Below, in pieces: positions 1-6,200 of a stretch of 6,211 nucleotides of DNA. A program made the translations under genes and the position numbers. This DNA is from Gemmatimonas phototrophica (GTDB lineage Bacteria; Gemmatimonadota; Gemmatimonadetes; Gemmatimonadales; Gemmatimonadaceae). The notes beneath the pieces are model-generated. The model was not told where the DNA came from, searched no databases, and worked only from the letters and a program-made list of their open reading frames with translations. Each line of letters starts with the position of its first letter. The first letter of the stretch is position 1. Location: positions 1 to 6,211 of the forward strand of contig CAMBRJ010000193.1 in assembly GCA_945870175.1 (NCBI GenBank), in the 5' to 3' direction.

Positions 1-954
1 GCCCAGCGAGCTTTCGCTCAACAGCGTCTGCAGATCCTGCAGTCGCCGGTCATACTGAAACGACGTGTTGAAGAAAGCGCGGTCGGCCTTGATCGGTCCC
101 GACGCCGAACCGCCTAGCGACATGTTCGTATACTGCTGACCCGTGGCGAGACCGGTCTGATCGAGCCACTGCATCTGCGGCGTTATGAGATTGCCGCTCA
201 AGCTGCGACGGATGAAGTTCGAGCCCGATCGCGTACGCACCTGCAGCTGACCACCGGAGAAGCCACCACGCGACACGTCGTATGACGACGTGGCAAGCGA
301 CGTCATCACGCTGGCATCACGCGGCAGGGCGGCATCGCCGAAGTTGAGGCCGTTGAGCTGCGTATTGTTCTGATCGCCACCCAGGCCGAACACCGAGAAG
401 GCATCGGCGGCGCCGTCGGCACCCAGCAGCAGCTGCACACCAGGAATCGCCGAGGCCATCGCGGCCAAGTCGCCCATTTGATCGGCGGTGAGGAATCCGG
501 CAGCGGCATCGTCAACCGCCTTTTCCGTACCGGACACATCGGACACCGTATCGGAACGCGACGCGCCGGCCCGCTCCGTGACCTGCACGGCGTCGAGCGT
601 GATGGTGGCCGGCGCCATGCGGGCGTCGGCAATCAGGATTTCCTGATCGGCCGTGCGCTTCACCTGATAGCGACGCGGACCCAAGCCGACCGCCGAGAAG
701 GTCACCCAGTAGTCGCCTTCCCCGCCGGGGAAGGAGATGGTGTAGCGACCGTTCTTGTCGGTGCGGGACGAGCGGCTGACGTTGCCGCTGAGCGTCGTCG
801 CCGTGACGAGCACATTGGGAATCGCCTGCGCGTCCGTACCGAGGACGCGCCCGCGGATGATATCGACGGCCTGCGCGGCCAACTGCAGACTGCACACGAG
901 GAGCAGTCCGAGGGCGCCGAGGAGCCGTCTGAGAAAAATAGAGGTATGGGTCAC
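1..954 (-). CDS. TonB-dependent outer-membrane receptor, Oar-like, N-terminal part (3' end outside window)
   Basis: Translation from the GTG at 954-952 gives 318 residues open to the left edge. Residues 1-29 form a signal peptide (charged FLRR, hydrophobic LLGALGLLLV, likely cleavage after AAQA). Residues ~32-118 look like a carboxypeptidase-regulatory/Ig-like domain (IRGRVLGTDAQAIPNVLVTA, then TDKNGRYTISFPGG). LDAVQVTE at 120-127 links it to a plug domain (~150-245) with IPGVQ, the GLGGDQNNTQLNGLNFGD segment and SRGGFSGGQLQVRTRSGSN; the barrel begins near 250. Such receptors take up large or scarce substrates across the outer membrane using TonB-ExbBD energy; the substrate cannot be told from this part. 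A TAA lies 12 codons upstream in frame with no other start between, and the next ATG would remove the signal peptide, so GTG is chosen. No Shine-Dalgarno sequence is visible. The gene is divergent from the HD gene. I am confident of the family but not of the substrate. Confidence 0.9.
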   Translation of the reverse strand, partial: MTHTSIFLRRLLGALGLLLVCSLQLAAQAVDIIRGRVLGTDAQAIPNVLVTATTLSGNVSRSSRTDKNGRYTISFPGGEGDYWVTFSAVGLGPRRYQVKRTADQEILIADARMAPATITLDAVQVTERAGASRSDTVSDVSGTEKAVDDAAAGFLTADQMGDLAAMASAIPGVQLLLGADGAADAFSVFGLGGDQNNTQLNGLNFGDAALPRDASVMTSLATSSYDVSRGGFSGGQLQVRTRSGSNFIRRSLSGNLITPQMQWLDQTGLATGQQYTNMSLGGSASGPIKADRAFFNTSFQYDRRLQDLQTLLSESSLG

Positions 955-1019
955 GTCAGGGTAGACGGGGAAAGAGCACCCGCGTTAAGAGCGGATTTTG
1001 ACGTCTTTTCAGAGGGGAA

Positions 1020-1031
1020 TCCGACGTCGGA
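1020..1031. promoter_or_regulatory. 12-bp perfect palindrome, possible operator
   Basis: TCCGACGTCGGA is a perfect inverted repeat in the divergent gap between the receptor and the HD gene. A second GACGTC core lies at 1000-1005, 23 bp away. Paired symmetric sites between divergent genes often bind a dimeric regulator. However, short GC-rich palindromes also arise by chance at this base composition, and no regulator gene is present in the window. The role is inferred only. Confidence 0.25.
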
Positions 1032-1043
1032 CGGCCTACGCCC

Positions 1044-1073
1044 ATTACACGGGGCGTGGTGATTTCGTTGGAA
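1044..1073 (-). promoter_or_regulatory. weak sigma70-like promoter candidate for the receptor gene
   Basis: On the minus strand TGTAAT (1049-1044) matches the TATAAT -10 box at five of six bases. TTCCAA (1073-1068) matches TTGACA at only three of six, with an 18-bp spacer. Transcription would start near 1036, just upstream of the 1020-1031 palindrome, leaving a leader of about 80 nt before the receptor GTG. The -35 match is poor, and promoter rules in this lineage may differ, so this is a guess. I found no convincing promoter for the HD gene on the plus strand. Confidence 0.2.
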
Positions 1074-1147
1074 TGTCGGTTCGGCCGGATTACCCCGGAG
1101 TTACGCCGCTGATGCCCCGCTGACGGCCCCGCTTCATATGTTTGGGC

Positions 1148-2431
1148 ATGGAGATTCTTCGCGATCCACTCTGGAACAACATCCGGCTCGATCCGCTCGC
1201 GCTGGCGCTCCTCGAAACGCCCGTCGTCCAGCGGCTGCGCTATGTGCGCCAACTGGGTCTCGCGTTCCTGGTGTATCCGGGAGCGACGCATTCCCGATTC
1301 GAGCACGCGCTCGGGGCCTGGCACCTCGCCGGGGTCGCCCTGCGCCTGCTCGAAGAACGGGGAGCCCTCGAGGGCATCGATGCGCGTGCCCAGCAGATCG
1401 TGCGGGCGGCCGCCCTGCTGCACGACGTGGGGCACTATCCGGTCTCGCACGCCCTCGAGGAGATCGGCGTCACCCACCACGAACAGGTGGCGTATCCGCT
1501 GATCACCTCCGGACCGGTGGCCCGTGTGCTCCGCGACGCCCTCGGCGACTCCGCCCCCGAGGAGGTGTTCGCGCTGATCACCGGTCGCAGCACCGATGCC
1601 TTGCAGGGACTCATCTCGGGGTCGCTCGATCTCGACAAGATCGAGTATCTGAAACGCAACGCGACCATGTGCGGTGTGCCCTACGGTGAAATCGACGTGG
1701 ATCGCCTGCTCAACTCCCTCGTGATTGTGCAGACGCCCGACCGCACCACGCGCATGATCGGCGTGCACGAGAAGGGGCTCTCGGCGCTCGAATCTTTGCT
1801 CTTCGCGAAGTACCAGATGTATCGCAACGTGTATTGGCACCATGCGGTGCGCAGTGCGACCGCGATGTACAAGCGACTGGTCGCGGTCGCCCTCGACTCC
1901 GGTCATGTGGCAGCCGACAAGGTCGCTCAGTTCACCGACGAAGGGCTCCTGGTGCATCTCGACGTGCCCTCGTTGCCGGCCGAAGCGCGCGCGATGCTCG
2001 ACGGCCTGCGCTTCCGACGGCTGCACAAGCGGGCGTACGAGTGCCCCGCCGCCACGCTGGGCGAGGACGTGGGCGAATGGATCGCCAGCGATTTCCATCT
2101 CACGCGTCGCGTCGAGGATGCCTTCGCCCATGAGCTCGGGCTTCCGGCGGGCGCGCTCCTGCTCGATTATCCCGCCAAGACGCAGATGCTGGGGCTCGAC
2201 ATTCCGATGCAGCGGCGCGATGGCCGCGTAGAGCAACTCACCGCCGCGGGCTGGGAGGGCGCGATCAACCTGCCCCGACTCAGCGACGAACTCTATCGAA
2301 GCGCTCGTCGACTCCGGGTGTTCACGACCGATCGGGCGCCAGTTCCTGAAGAGCGCGTCCTGTCAGCGCTGCGCGAAGACGCCGAGGTGGTGCGGGCTCG
2401 ACTCGACGCCGGGACCGCGCTCCTCGGCTAG
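1148..2431 (+). CDS. HD-domain phosphohydrolase, SAMHD1/YwfO-like (putative dNTP triphosphohydrolase)
   Basis: The 427-aa protein belongs to the HD superfamily phosphohydrolases that include SAMHD1 and YwfO, cytoplasmic metal enzymes that split nucleotides, often dNTPs into deoxynucleoside and triphosphate. The N-terminus PLWNNIRLDPLALALLETP leads to GATHSRFEHALG (45-57), whose RFEH matches SAMHD1 R164-H167. LLHDVGHYPVSHALE (90-104) supplies the HD pair H92-D93. HHEQ (110-113) matches the SAMHD1 HEQ active-site histidine, and SLDLDKIEYLKRN (159-171) supplies the last ligand, D163. All metal ligands (H53, H92, D93, D163) are present, so the enzyme should be active. The C-terminal ~180 residues are the usual helical part. 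ATG 1148 is chosen over TTG 1142 in the same frame; an in-frame TGA lies at 1121-1123, and the ATG at 1138 is in another frame. No Shine-Dalgarno sequence is visible. The exact substrate is not determined. Confidence 0.9.
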   Translation: MEILRDPLWNNIRLDPLALALLETPVVQRLRYVRQLGLAFLVYPGATHSRFEHALGAWHLAGVALRLLEERGALEGIDARAQQIVRAAALLHDVGHYPVSHALEEIGVTHHEQVAYPLITSGPVARVLRDALGDSAPEEVFALITGRSTDALQGLISGSLDLDKIEYLKRNATMCGVPYGEIDVDRLLNSLVIVQTPDRTTRMIGVHEKGLSALESLLFAKYQMYRNVYWHHAVRSATAMYKRLVAVALDSGHVAADKVAQFTDEGLLVHLDVPSLPAEARAMLDGLRFRRLHKRAYECPAATLGEDVGEWIASDFHLTRRVEDAFAHELGLPAGALLLDYPAKTQMLGLDIPMQRRDGRVEQLTAAGWEGAINLPRLSDELYRSARRLRVFTTDRAPVPEERVLSALREDAEVVRARLDAGTALLG

Positions 2432-3105
2432 CGCTGGCCGCGCGAGCAGCGCGGCGATCCGGCCTTCGCCGCTTCCAGCATCTCCACCGCTTCGGTGGTG
2501 ATCGCCACGCCGCGATTGGCCGCGTAGAAGCTGCGGATGCCGGCATGCAGTGAATCGCTGCTGACCGTGCCGCGAACACCGTGCGCCCAGTCGCGGATCT
2601 CGCGCGGCAGCTCCACGATGCACCCCACGTCGTTCCCCGTGCTGTCCAGCAGCACAATCGTGGGTGTGGCGGTGCGACCGTCGAGCGAGCGGTGAGTGTC
2701 CTGCACCGGCCGTCCGTTCACTGGCAGCACAATGCGGAGGTCGAGCCCCGGGACCGACTCCGACAGTTTCGCCAAATAGGGCACGTTGTTCATCGAGTCG
2801 CCGCAGGCGTCGATGGCGACCACCAGCAGATGCCAGGTGCCGCCTACGGCTTTGGCGCGGGCCACGAGCGCGTCATCCACCCGGGCGCTGTCGGCCATCT
2901 TGAGCCACCCCTCACGGCGCGCCTTGGCGGCGGCGAGGAAGTCGGGGAAGCTCTGCCCACTGCTGAACAGCGCGAGCAGGGTGCTGTCCGCCGCCACCGC
3001 GCAGCGCGCACTCATGGCGGCGGCACGCGCCGGGGTCGACGCCAAGGCCACAAGGGCCGCCGAGAGGCCGGCGATGACGCCGGCGCGAAGACGCGAATGG
3101 AACAT
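2428..3105 (-). CDS. exported thioredoxin-fold protein with single-cysteine CGDS active site
   Basis: The 225-aa product starts with a signal peptide (SRLRAGVIAGLSAALVALA, likely cleavage after ARA near residue 28), so it should act in the periplasm or envelope. A helical segment ~52-88 precedes the thioredoxin fold. WHLLVVAIDACGDSMNNVPY (91-110) is the strand plus active-site helix, LDLRIVLPVN is the next strand, ATPTIVLLD (146-154) carries the cis-proline P148, and GNDVGCIVELP follows. This order matches thioredoxin-family proteins whose active site reads WCGD[SA] instead of CxxC. Here the Trp is Ala, leaving C101-G-D-S104; the other cysteines are C35, C162 and C220. The activity could be thiol-disulfide exchange or binding only. 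The gene is last in the minus-strand cluster, 14 bp after the 62-aa gene, and its TAG overlaps the stop of the convergent HD gene. The fold is likely; the function is unknown. Confidence 0.78.
   Translation of the reverse strand: MFHSRLRAGVIAGLSAALVALASTPARAAAMSARCAVAADSTLLALFSSGQSFPDFLAAAKARREGWLKMADSARVDDALVARAKAVGGTWHLLVVAIDACGDSMNNVPYLAKLSESVPGLDLRIVLPVNGRPVQDTHRSLDGRTATPTIVLLDSTGNDVGCIVELPREIRDWAHGVRGTVSSDSLHAGIRSFYAANRGVAITTEAVEMLEAAKAGSPRCSRGQR
2437..2455. terminator. GC-rich stem-loop at the convergent gene ends
   Basis: A perfect 7-bp stem (GCCGCGC, loop GAGCA, GCGCGGC) begins 5 nt after the HD gene stop and lies inside the last codons of the thioredoxin-fold gene. No T-run follows on the plus strand, so it is not a standard intrinsic terminator. 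It could cap or protect the HD transcript 3' end, or pause polymerase. Because it is symmetric it would also form in the opposite transcript just before that stop codon. Chance formation in GC-rich coding DNA is possible. Confidence 0.3.
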
Positions 3106-3119
3106 GATGGGCGGTCGGG

Positions 3120-3308
3120 TCAGCGGGAGTCAGGAGAAGGGGGCTTCGTGCGCCCGTGCGCGTCGGCCATTTTACGCCCGATGCCACGGTAAAAGGCGGC
3201 ATCGAGCGGCTTCTCGTCGGCTTCGAGCGACACGGCGCATCGTTCGATCGCATAGAGAAGATTGCCAAGGTACAGCTCGGCAATCTCCCCGACCGACTCG
3301 TCAGGCAT
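3120..3308 (-). CDS. 62-aa protein of unknown function, coupled to the PP2C phosphatase gene
   Basis: I do not recognise this family. The ATG at 3308-3306 overlaps the phosphatase stop in ATGCCTGA, an 8-bp overlap typical of translational coupling, and the TGA at 3122-3120 is 14 bp before the thioredoxin-fold start. The protein has an acidic, probably helical N-terminal half (ESVGEIAELYLGNLLYAIER, residues 4-23), a middle DEKPLDAAFYRGIGRKMADA (31-50), and a basic, proline-containing tail (HGRTKPPSPDSR). It has one cysteine (C24), no signal peptide and no membrane segment, so it is probably cytoplasmic. Codon third positions are mostly G or C, as in neighbouring genes, which supports real coding. 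The same frame stays open upstream to 3404, but that part lies inside the phosphatase gene and is Ser/Arg-rich, so the overlap ATG is preferred. It might bind or regulate the phosphatase; this is inference from position only. Confidence 0.7.
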   Translation of the reverse strand: MPDESVGEIAELYLGNLLYAIERCAVSLEADEKPLDAAFYRGIGRKMADAHGRTKPPSPDSR

Positions 3309-4092
3309 GCGAAACGGCCGCCTGCTCGCCTGTGGTGCCAGTACTGCCGGTGCCGTGGACCTGCAGCACCTGGACGACGATGGCCGTGATATTGTCGAGT
3401 CCACCGCGGCGATTCGCTTCGGTGATCATCGCGTCGACCATGCGACCGGGCGTCTGCTTGGACTCGAGAATCGTCTTGAGCTGTGGATCCTCGACCATGC
3501 CGGTGAGACCGTCCGATGCCAAGAGATAGAGATCGCCATTCTGGATCTCCCCGTGCAGTACATCGGCTTCGACCGCCGCGTTGGCGCCGACGCAACGGGT
3601 AATCACGTTGCTGTAGGGGTGATAGCGCGCCTGCTCCGGCGTGAGGAAACCGGCGTCGACCTGCTCCTGCACGTAGGAATGGTCCTTGGTGAGCTGGCGC
3701 AGGCTGCCGTCACGGAGGAGATACACACGCGAATCACCGATATGGCCGATAATCCACCGTCCCTGTCCGATCACGATGCAGGAGGCGGTGGTGCCCATCC
3801 CCTGCTTGTCGGCTTCCTGAATGGTGCGCTCGTAGATGGCCCGATTGGCGGCCCTGAGCGCTTCACCCATACGAGAGAGCGGCAGGTCGCCGGTCAGGTC
3901 GCGGACATCAGTGAGGTCGCGCGCAACGATCTGCACCGCCATCTCACTGGCCACTTCGCCTGCGGCGTGACCGCCCATGCCATCCGCAACGATAAAGAGC
4001 CCTCGCTCCTGATCGGCGTCCGCATAAAGGCTGTCTTCATTGCCTGCCCTAATGCGCCCGACATCTGTGCCGGCGGCGACGGATAGCTGCAC
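3301..4092 (-). CDS. PP2C-family Ser/Thr protein phosphatase (PrpC/Stp type)
   Basis: The 263-aa soluble phosphatase removes phosphate from Ser/Thr residues using two Mn/Mg ions, usually opposing Hanks-type kinases such as PrkC. All bacterial PP2C motifs occur in order: TDVGRIRAGNEDS (9-21, metal-site D20), FIVADGMGGHAAGEVAS (33-49, D37), GMGTTA (98-103), GHIGDSRVYLLRDG (116-129), LTKDHS (134-139), ITRCVGA (164-170), LLASDGLTGMV (190-200, D194) and GGLDNITAIVV (230-240, D233). It is a bare catalytic domain of normal length plus a flexible Gly/Thr tail (HGTGSTGTTGEQAAVSHA), with no sensor or membrane segment. The start is GTG at 4092-4090, giving the usual ~10 residues before DVGR; no Shine-Dalgarno sequence is visible. 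It lies 59 bp downstream of the ABC exporter gene and overlaps the next gene by 8 bp. No kinase is in the window. Confidence 0.95.
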   Translation of the reverse strand: MQLSVAAGTDVGRIRAGNEDSLYADADQERGLFIVADGMGGHAAGEVASEMAVQIVARDLTDVRDLTGDLPLSRMGEALRAANRAIYERTIQEADKQGMGTTASCIVIGQGRWIIGHIGDSRVYLLRDGSLRQLTKDHSYVQEQVDAGFLTPEQARYHPYSNVITRCVGANAAVEADVLHGEIQNGDLYLLASDGLTGMVEDPQLKTILESKQTPGRMVDAMITEANRRGGLDNITAIVVQVLQVHGTGSTGTTGEQAAVSHA

Positions 4093-4151
4093 GTGGATAG
4101 GAAGAGGTCTGACCGAGAATGACGAAGGGGACGTAGAGCAGAGAAGCGAAG

Positions 4152-6161
4152 CTACCCGGGAGTTGCGTCGGTTGGCAAGCGCGTCGCCGAGCTCGCCGCC
4201 AGATCCGCCTCCACGGCAGAGGGCGGCGCTTCGGGCTGGGGGGCCTGCCCGGTCTCCGATTCGGGGGCGTCCCGCTCGCCGACCTGCAGGCGAAAGAGCC
4301 GATCGTACAGCCCCTCACGGGCCAGCAGCTCGCGATGCGTGCCCCGCTCCACGACTTCGCCGTGATGGAGCACGAGGATTTCGTCGGCGTCGACAATCGT
4401 GCTGAGCCGGTGGGCAATGGCGATCGTGGTGCGGCCGCGCATGAGCTCCGAGACCGCCCGCTGGATCTCTGCCTCGATATGCGAGTCGACGGCGCTGGTG
4501 GCCTCGTCGAGGATCAGCAGGGCCGGATCGGCGGCCACGGCACGGGCAAAGGCCAACAGCTGCCGCTCGCCGACGCTCACCCCGCCCCCGCGTTCCGCCA
4601 GCTCGTGGTGCCAGCCACCGGGGAGCCGCTGGATGACCCGATCGGCGCCCACCCGCGCCGCCGACGCCGCGAGCGTCTCGTCGTCGATGTCGGCATCGAG
4701 CCGGAGGTTGCCGGCCACGTCGCCCGCGAAGAGAAAGATGTCTTGCTGCACATACCCGATGACCGAGCGGAGCACGTCCACCGGGAGTTCCCGGATATCG
4801 ACGCCATTCACCAGAATGCGTCCGCGCTGCGGCTCGTAGAAACGGAGCAACAGGTTCACGATGGTGGTCTTGCCCGCGCCCGTGTGCCCCACGAGCGCGA
4901 TCTCCTGGCCGGGCGCCACGCGAAAGCTGACGCCCTTGAGCACCCACCGGCCCCCGGCCTCGGGGTGGTCGGCAGACGCCGGCCGCAGCGCAGACGCCGG
5001 CCGCTGGGACGTTGGCGCATGATCCTCGGCGACCCCCTGCTCCCGGTCGTATGCGAACCACACATCCTCGAACACCACGGTCACGCCAGCCGCACGCAGG
5101 GCGCCGACCCGCGCGTCACGGTCGGGCGTGGCGGCGACGCCCGCTGCCACCGGCGTATCGAGGAGGCCGAAAATGCGCTCCGAGGCGGCCATGGCACCCT
5201 GCAGGATGTTGTACTTCTCGGAGAGATCTTGCAGCGGCTGAAAGAAGCGACGGACCAGCTGCAGGAAGGCGGCCACCGTGCCGACCGTGATCGCGCTGCT
5301 CCCCACCCGGAAGCCGGCGGTCACGAGAAGACTGGCCAGGGCAAAGGTGGTGAGGAACTCGATGACCGGGAAATACAGGGCGTACACCCGGATCGACGTG
5401 ACGTGGGCATCGAGATGCGACTGGTTGAGGGCATCGAAGCGACCGACCTCGTGCGCCTCCCGCCCGAACAGCTGTACGATGCGCATGCCGCCGATGCGCT
5501 CACCAACGAAGGCGTTCAGGCGCGCCAGGCGTGTGCGAATATCCCGATACGCGGTGCGCACCGCATTCTGAAACACCCGCGACGCGATCAGCACCAGCGG
5601 AATGACCACGAAGGCCGCCATGGCCAGCTGCCAGTCGACGGCGAGCATCACGACGCCGATGGCGAGCAACGTGAAGAGGTCGCCCACCCCAGCCACCACA
5701 CCGGACGTGAACAGCTCGTTGAGCGCCTCGACGTCGCTGGTCACCCGCGTGACCAATCGCCCCACCGGGTTGCGGTCGAAGTAGGAGACCGGGAGGCGCT
5801 GCAACCGTTCGAACAGTTCCCGACGCAGATCGCGCATCACCCGCTGCCCCAGCAGTGACGTGGTCATCGTCTCGCCGAAGGCGGCCCCGAACTGGGCCAC
5901 CAGCAGCGCGGCGTACATGAGCGCCACCTGCACCACCAGCCCCACGTCCCGGGACGGCAACGCCCGGTCGATGACCCAGCGAGTGAGCAGCGGTCCAACT
6001 AACTGCATTCCGGACTGGATGACGATGCAGGCCAGTGCCGCCACCACCAGCGGACGATACGGGCGCACGTAGGCCAACAGTCGCCGCACCAGGCGCGCGT
6101 CGTACGCTTTGCCGAGCGCGTCGTCGTCGGTGGATGTCGTGGTCTGTGCGGTTGCGGGCAT
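4152..6161 (-). CDS. ABC exporter half-transporter, fused membrane and ATPase domains (MsbA/BmrD-like)
   Basis: The 669-aa protein carries a type IV exporter membrane domain (~25-330, about six helices; conserved LPVSYFDRNPVGRLVTRVTSD at 123-143 and FGREAHEVGRF at 232-242). An ATPase domain (~360-625) follows. It has A-loop Y371, Walker A GHTGAGKT (425-432), Q-loop YVQQD (Q473), signature VSVGERQ (528-534), Walker B LLILDE (548-553) with catalytic E553, D-loop SAVD and switch H584. All catalytic parts are intact, so it can hydrolyse ATP. It works as a dimer in the inner membrane; drugs, lipids or peptides are possible cargo. KYNILQGAMAASERIFGLLD resembles BmrD/YheH, often half of a heterodimer, so a partner may lie upstream outside the window. 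Oddities are a ~34-residue insert at 373-406 just after the A-loop and a Pro/Ala/Glu-rich tail at 631-669. ATG 6161 precedes a polar leader and the first helix. Confidence 0.95.
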   Translation of the reverse strand: MPATAQTTTSTDDDALGKAYDARLVRRLLAYVRPYRPLVVAALACIVIQSGMQLVGPLLTRWVIDRALPSRDVGLVVQVALMYAALLVAQFGAAFGETMTTSLLGQRVMRDLRRELFERLQRLPVSYFDRNPVGRLVTRVTSDVEALNELFTSGVVAGVGDLFTLLAIGVVMLAVDWQLAMAAFVVIPLVLIASRVFQNAVRTAYRDIRTRLARLNAFVGERIGGMRIVQLFGREAHEVGRFDALNQSHLDAHVTSIRVYALYFPVIEFLTTFALASLLVTAGFRVGSSAITVGTVAAFLQLVRRFFQPLQDLSEKYNILQGAMAASERIFGLLDTPVAAGVAATPDRDARVGALRAAGVTVVFEDVWFAYDREQGVAEDHAPTSQRPASALRPASADHPEAGGRWVLKGVSFRVAPGQEIALVGHTGAGKTTIVNLLLRFYEPQRGRILVNGVDIRELPVDVLRSVIGYVQQDIFLFAGDVAGNLRLDADIDDETLAASAARVGADRVIQRLPGGWHHELAERGGGVSVGERQLLAFARAVAADPALLILDEATSAVDSHIEAEIQRAVSELMRGRTTIAIAHRLSTIVDADEILVLHHGEVVERGTHRELLAREGLYDRLFRLQVGERDAPESETGQAPQPEAPPSAVEADLAASSATRLPTDATPG
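4972..5007. repeat. 18-bp tandem duplication within the ABC gene
   Basis: Two adjacent 18-bp units occur at 4972-4989 and 4990-5007. Their first 15 bases (GCAGACGCCGGCCGC) are identical and the last three differ (AGC versus TGG). On the minus strand they encode part of the RPASAL/RPASAD repeat at residues 387-398, in a low-complexity insert between the A-loop strand and the next strand of the ATPase domain. The length is a multiple of three, so the frame is kept. Replication slippage is the likely origin. Confidence 0.85.
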
Positions 6162-6170
6162 GAGATGCGG

Positions 6171-6200
6171 AATCTAGCGGGCCGCCCCGATAGTTTTCAG
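6171..6200 (-). promoter_or_regulatory. possible sigma70-like promoter of the ABC exporter gene
   Basis: On the minus strand CTGAAA (6200-6195) and TAGATT (6176-6171) each match the -35 and -10 consensus at four of six bases, with an 18-bp spacer. Transcription would start only a few bases before the ATG at 6161, giving a very short leader, which fits the missing Shine-Dalgarno sequence. The window ends 50 bp upstream of the ATG. An upstream minus-strand gene could end here: in-frame stops exist at 6199-6197 (TGA) and 6176-6174 (TAG). An internal operon position without a promoter is therefore equally possible. Confidence 0.25.

Noticed and set aside
889..897. Possible lipoprotein signal in the receptor (Cys21 after LLLV)
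   Set aside because: The residue before the cysteine is Val, whereas a lipobox needs Gly, Ala or Ser there. A normal AxA-type cleavage site near residue 29 fits better.
998..1026. TTGACG at 998-1003 as a -35 box for the HD gene
   Set aside because: No sequence resembling TATAAT occurs 16-18 bp downstream on the plus strand.
478..1062. A plus-strand open frame of 194 codons across the receptor gene start
   Set aside because: The minus strand encodes a signal peptide, a regulatory-like domain and a plug domain here. The plus-strand product has no recognisable features.
956..2236. A long minus-strand open frame (about 426 codons) opposite the HD gene
   Set aside because: It mirrors the GC-rich HD gene, which has clear catalytic motifs. 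The predicted product has no recognisable domain, is His/Arg/Glu-rich and spans the divergent promoter region.
3120..3404. A 94-aa version of the small gene starting inside the phosphatase gene
   Set aside because: The extra N-terminal part is Ser/Arg-rich shadow sequence of the phosphatase C-terminus. The ATG in the 8-bp overlap gives a compact, natural-looking product.
4335..5858. A 507-codon plus-strand open frame opposite the ABC exporter gene
   Set aside because: The exporter frame has every expected motif. The opposite frame gives a His/Arg/Asp-rich sequence with no fold signals, a usual by-product of strong GC bias at third codon positions.
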